This document shows, piece after piece, positions 60,965 through 64,000 of a DNA stretch of 64,000 nt. Position 1 is the stretch's first letter. Each line of letters starts with the position of its first letter. Made by a program: the position numbers and the translations under genes. The DNA is from Flaviramulus sp. (GTDB lineage Bacteria; Bacteroidota; Bacteroidia; Flavobacteriales; Flavobacteriaceae): the NCBI GenBank assembly GCA_030731745.1, contig JANQTJ010000004.1, positions 1 to 64,000 on the forward strand, written 5' to 3'. The notes below the pieces were generated by a model. It was given only the letters and a program-made list of their open reading frames with translations. It had not been told where the DNA came from and did not search any database.

Positions 60965-63900
60965 CTAAAACTTTTTTCTAATGGATTCTGATACTTTATA
61001 TCGTTCACGATATCTGGCTTTACTTTTGATTTGAAAAACCACAAACCACAAACCACAAATTAAAGTTATACCAAAAACTACAATAATAATCCACCAAAAA
61101 GAATTATTGAAAGATGTTAACTTAATTGGCGATGTATCTCCAATTAAAACTAAGCCTGCCCAATATTGAGGATGTATTGTTCTGCCTTGTGCCGTTGCGA
61201 TATAATCGAGTTTTGCTTTTTGCAAAGCTTCGTCTTTTGGCAATCCTCTTTTAATGTAGGTATAGAAATTCTCAATAATTTTAGCACTAGATTGCTCATC
61301 TATTTTCCAAAGGCTGGTTAAAATACTTTCGCTACCAGCATAATTAAATGCGTGCGCCAGCGATATCATACCTTCTCCAGCTTGATAGGTTGGTTTGCCT
61401 GTTTCGCAAGCTGTAAGAATGGCTAAATTTGAACTTAAATTTTGATTGTAAATTTCGTAAGTGTATAAAGAATTGTCTTCATCTGAAGTGTTTTTAGCAA
61501 AAATTAATCGTGATAATTCTGGCGATACATTATTAGATTCTGCGTGCGTACCAATATGTATTATTTTATGTTCTTTTGCTTCATTCGTAAAAAGTTGTTT
61601 GGATGCTTTTTCATTTAAAAAGGAAGTGCCGCTAAATAATTTAGAATATTCTTTAGCCAAATCAACACTAAAAGGTTGAGGCAATAAGGTTAAATACATT
61701 TTGTCTATTACCAAAGAATCTGTAATAGCAATCTTGTAATCGTTTTTCATTTTATCATTAAACTCTGGAGCAAAGGCAATAAAATCTTGATTATAGTTTA
61801 TTGTTTTTCTGTTTTTATCTAACAAAAATAAACTATAGTTGTATGAAATAATATGTTTAGATAAAAGACAATTGTTTGCCAGATCCTTAAATGAATTTAC
61901 TTTTTTTGTTATGAGTGTTTCGAAACTTAAATTAAATAATTCGGCATCTGGAATAATAACAACTTTATTCCCTTTTATATTTTTTTCAATAGGGAGCCAG
62001 AGTTGTTTATAAAGTGAAAAAAGAAGCGAGCTTAATGAATTTATATCGGAAGGGCTTTCTCCTAATTTATTAATGTTTTCATTTAAATTTTCAGCATTTA
62101 TTTTGATAAGATTTTTTTCATTGTTGTTTATAACAAAAGCATATAGATCTTTTTCAATAAATAGATACCGCACTACAGTTGTGCCTTTTGGGGTATTTTT
62201 TTGGAGATTATCTAAAGGTTCTTCTATAGTTGCATAACGCATTTTGTAATATTTCGGATAATTAAGCTTTAAACTATCTAAAAAAATGCGCCATTTTATA
62301 TTAGCATCAAAATAGCTTTTAATATTTTCAGATGTATTTAATGATTTTGAAATGTTGTTTTTTAATGCAGTTTCTCTTTCACTAATTTTTCTGGGGATAT
62401 TATTAAATGCAATGTTGTCATTTAGGTTTAACCTCGACCTAATACGGTTATAAATACTAGACTCATGAATGGAAATTAAATCGTTTAAATACTTTTTGTC
62501 TTTTGTTTTTTCGTATAAATTTAATCGAAGTTGTTTGGCGAAGTTGAATAAATCGAAGTTATCTGTCATTAACTTAGCGATGTCGTCTGATGTGTTAATG
62601 ATGGTTTTTCGTTGTTCTAATATTGTAATTGCGGTTTCAATTTGTTTTAATAAATCTAAAAGCAGCTTGCCATTTTTATTTTCTGTTAAATGATATTTGG
62701 AAGACGCATTTATATATAGAGCCCTTGGTTTATCGAATTGAATAAGGATTGAGTCTTGCGTAGTTTTATAATCGCTATTAATTTTGAAATTAATGGCTTT
62801 TTGACTCAATTCCTTAGCTTTTAAATAGTCATTAAGTTGATAATAAATTTCAGCTATTGTTGTAATATTGGTTAATTCTTGTCTCGTATTTTTAAAATCA
62901 CCTTGCTGAACTGCTTTATAAGTTTCTTCGGCAAGTTCTACAGCTTTTGGTTTTTTTCCATTTTTCGCGTAAAATAGCCCCATATTGTTTAGCGCCAATA
63001 AAAAATCGTCATTATATTTTCCTGCTAATGATTTTCTAAAAACGGCTTCAGCTTTGGTATAATATTCGGACGCTTTTTCGGGTTGATTATTTTGTTCATA
63101 TATTTTTCCGCGCGTTAATAGTGCGGTGGCATGCCAATATAATTGATTTAGGCTGCTTGATTGTATTGTTTGTATAGCATGGTCTAGTAACTCTGCCGCA
63201 CCTATTAAATCCTGAGTATTTAACTTAGATTGTGCTAAAATTATTTTTGAGATAATCACATCGGGGTTGTTTTCCTCCAACATTTTTTTCTTCTGATTAT
63301 ACGAATATGAAATAATTTTTTCAGTTTCATTAAATTGGCCAATGGTATTATAAAAAACACCCAAATTATCAATAGCTACTAATTGATTTTTTTTGGCAGC
63401 ATTTTTTTGTTGTTCATTTTCTTCGAGGTTTATGTATTGATTAAATCCTTTTATGGCAAGTTCCGAAAATGAAATGGCTTCTGTATTTTTCCCCAACATA
63501 TTAGAGAGTACCGCTAAATTCATATTCACCAAAGAAGGTCTGTAATATTTATTTATGGGTTCGTTCTTTGTGTTTTTAAGTGCTTTTAATGATTGGTTAA
63601 AAAAGAAGTAGGAACTATCTAATTTACCTTCTCGCCACATGGCTCCACCTAGTGCATTATTTATTTGCTGGTTAAAAACATAATCTTTTTTAGTCTGTCG
63701 CTCGGTTAATTCAAGACTCTTAAAGTAATGTTTTTTTGATAACGGATAATCGCCCATTGCTGCAGCATAATAACCCATGTTATAATTAAAATCTGCTATA
63801 ACAGCTGTTGAATTTTCTTTTAACTGATTAGCATAAACTATTGCTTCTTTTAAAGTATTATATGCATCATTTGGTTTTCCAGACTCTTCATAAATCCAAG

Positions 63901-64000
63901 CCAACTCTTTTAATGCTTTTGTTGTAATGTTGGGATTTTGATTTTTTTTCAGATCATCAACAAACTTTAAAGATTTCGATAAAGCGAAATCCCTGTTTTT
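60965..64000 (-). CDS. TPR-CHAT protease-like protein with C-terminal TM, 5' end beyond window
   Basis: TPR repeats; CHAT dyad KIIHIGTHAES ... LAILTACETGKPTYQAGEGMISLAHAFNYAGSESILTSLW; TM SFWWIIIVVFGITLICGLWFVVF; frame open to window end. Confidence 0.9.
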   Translation of the reverse strand, partial: KNRDFALSKSLKFVDDLKKNQNPNITTKALKELAWIYEESGKPNDAYNTLKEAIVYANQLKENSTAVIADFNYNMGYYAAAMGDYPLSKKHYFKSLELTERQTKKDYVFNQQINNALGGAMWREGKLDSSYFFFNQSLKALKNTKNEPINKYYRPSLVNMNLAVLSNMLGKNTEAISFSELAIKGFNQYINLEENEQQKNAAKKNQLVAIDNLGVFYNTIGQFNETEKIISYSYNQKKKMLEENNPDVIISKIILAQSKLNTQDLIGAAELLDHAIQTIQSSSLNQLYWHATALLTRGKIYEQNNQPEKASEYYTKAEAVFRKSLAGKYNDDFLLALNNMGLFYAKNGKKPKAVELAEETYKAVQQGDFKNTRQELTNITTIAEIYYQLNDYLKAKELSQKAINFKINSDYKTTQDSILIQFDKPRALYINASSKYHLTENKNGKLLLDLLKQIETAITILEQRKTIINTSDDIAKLMTDNFDLFNFAKQLRLNLYEKTKDKKYLNDLISIHESSIYNRIRSRLNLNDNIAFNNIPRKISERETALKNNISKSLNTSENIKSYFDANIKWRIFLDSLKLNYPKYYKMRYATIEEPLDNLQKNTPKGTTVVRYLFIEKDLYAFVINNNEKNLIKINAENLNENINKLGESPSDINSLSSLLFSLYKQLWLPIEKNIKGNKVVIIPDAELFNLSFETLITKKVNSFKDLANNCLLSKHIISYNYSLFLLDKNRKTINYNQDFIAFAPEFNDKMKNDYKIAITDSLVIDKMYLTLLPQPFSVDLAKEYSKLFSGTSFLNEKASKQLFTNEAKEHKIIHIGTHAESNNVSPELSRLIFAKNTSDEDNSLYTYEIYNQNLSSNLAILTACETGKPTYQAGEGMISLAHAFNYAGSESILTSLWKIDEQSSAKIIENFYTYIKRGLPKDEALQKAKLDYIATAQGRTIHPQYWAGLVLIGDTSPIKLTSFNNSFWWIIIVVFGITLICGLWFVVFQIKSKARYRERYKVSESIRKKF

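Noticed and set aside
1-64000. CRISPR array
   Set aside because: No regularly spaced 20-40 bp direct repeats were found by eye; no cas genes in the ORF track.

Overview
The window is chromosomal DNA from an AT-rich member of the Bacteroidota, most likely Flavobacteriaceae. Evidence for this is the GldI-type PPIase, the CxxCH and lipoprotein signals, TAnnTTTG promoters, large-form LepB, FtsB/Udk/MCM gene order, and DUF-type neighbours. Most of it (about 0-58 kb) is densely packed housekeeping sequence: two-component system, PAH, hemL, lysS, lipB, lgt, gldI, nrnA, ndk, csp pair, recF, ribH, mutL, rhomboid pair, lepB, dapB, parAB, methylmalonyl-CoA mutase and udk. The most system-like cluster is a compact minus-strand unit: TonB receptor, then YliI/Asd-type PQQ sugar dehydrogenase, then c-type cytochrome (54.2-58.1 kb). 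It could be a cofactor-scavenging sugar-oxidation module. The last about 6 kb is an accessory region seeded at a tRNA-Pro(TGG). It holds an IntDOT-like integrase with unusual catalytic-box residues, a second decayed integrase 3' end, an isolated Fic-type winged-helix fragment, a truncated IS630 transposase and a large TPR-CHAT protein. Other notable signals are a 17-bp perfect hairpin inside the ribH coding sequence, an SNase gene broken by an in-frame stop plus loss of a catalytic Glu, a minimal HExxH membrane protein, and a candidate dispersed structured intergenic element at about 22.05 kb. No CRISPR array or rRNA was seen.
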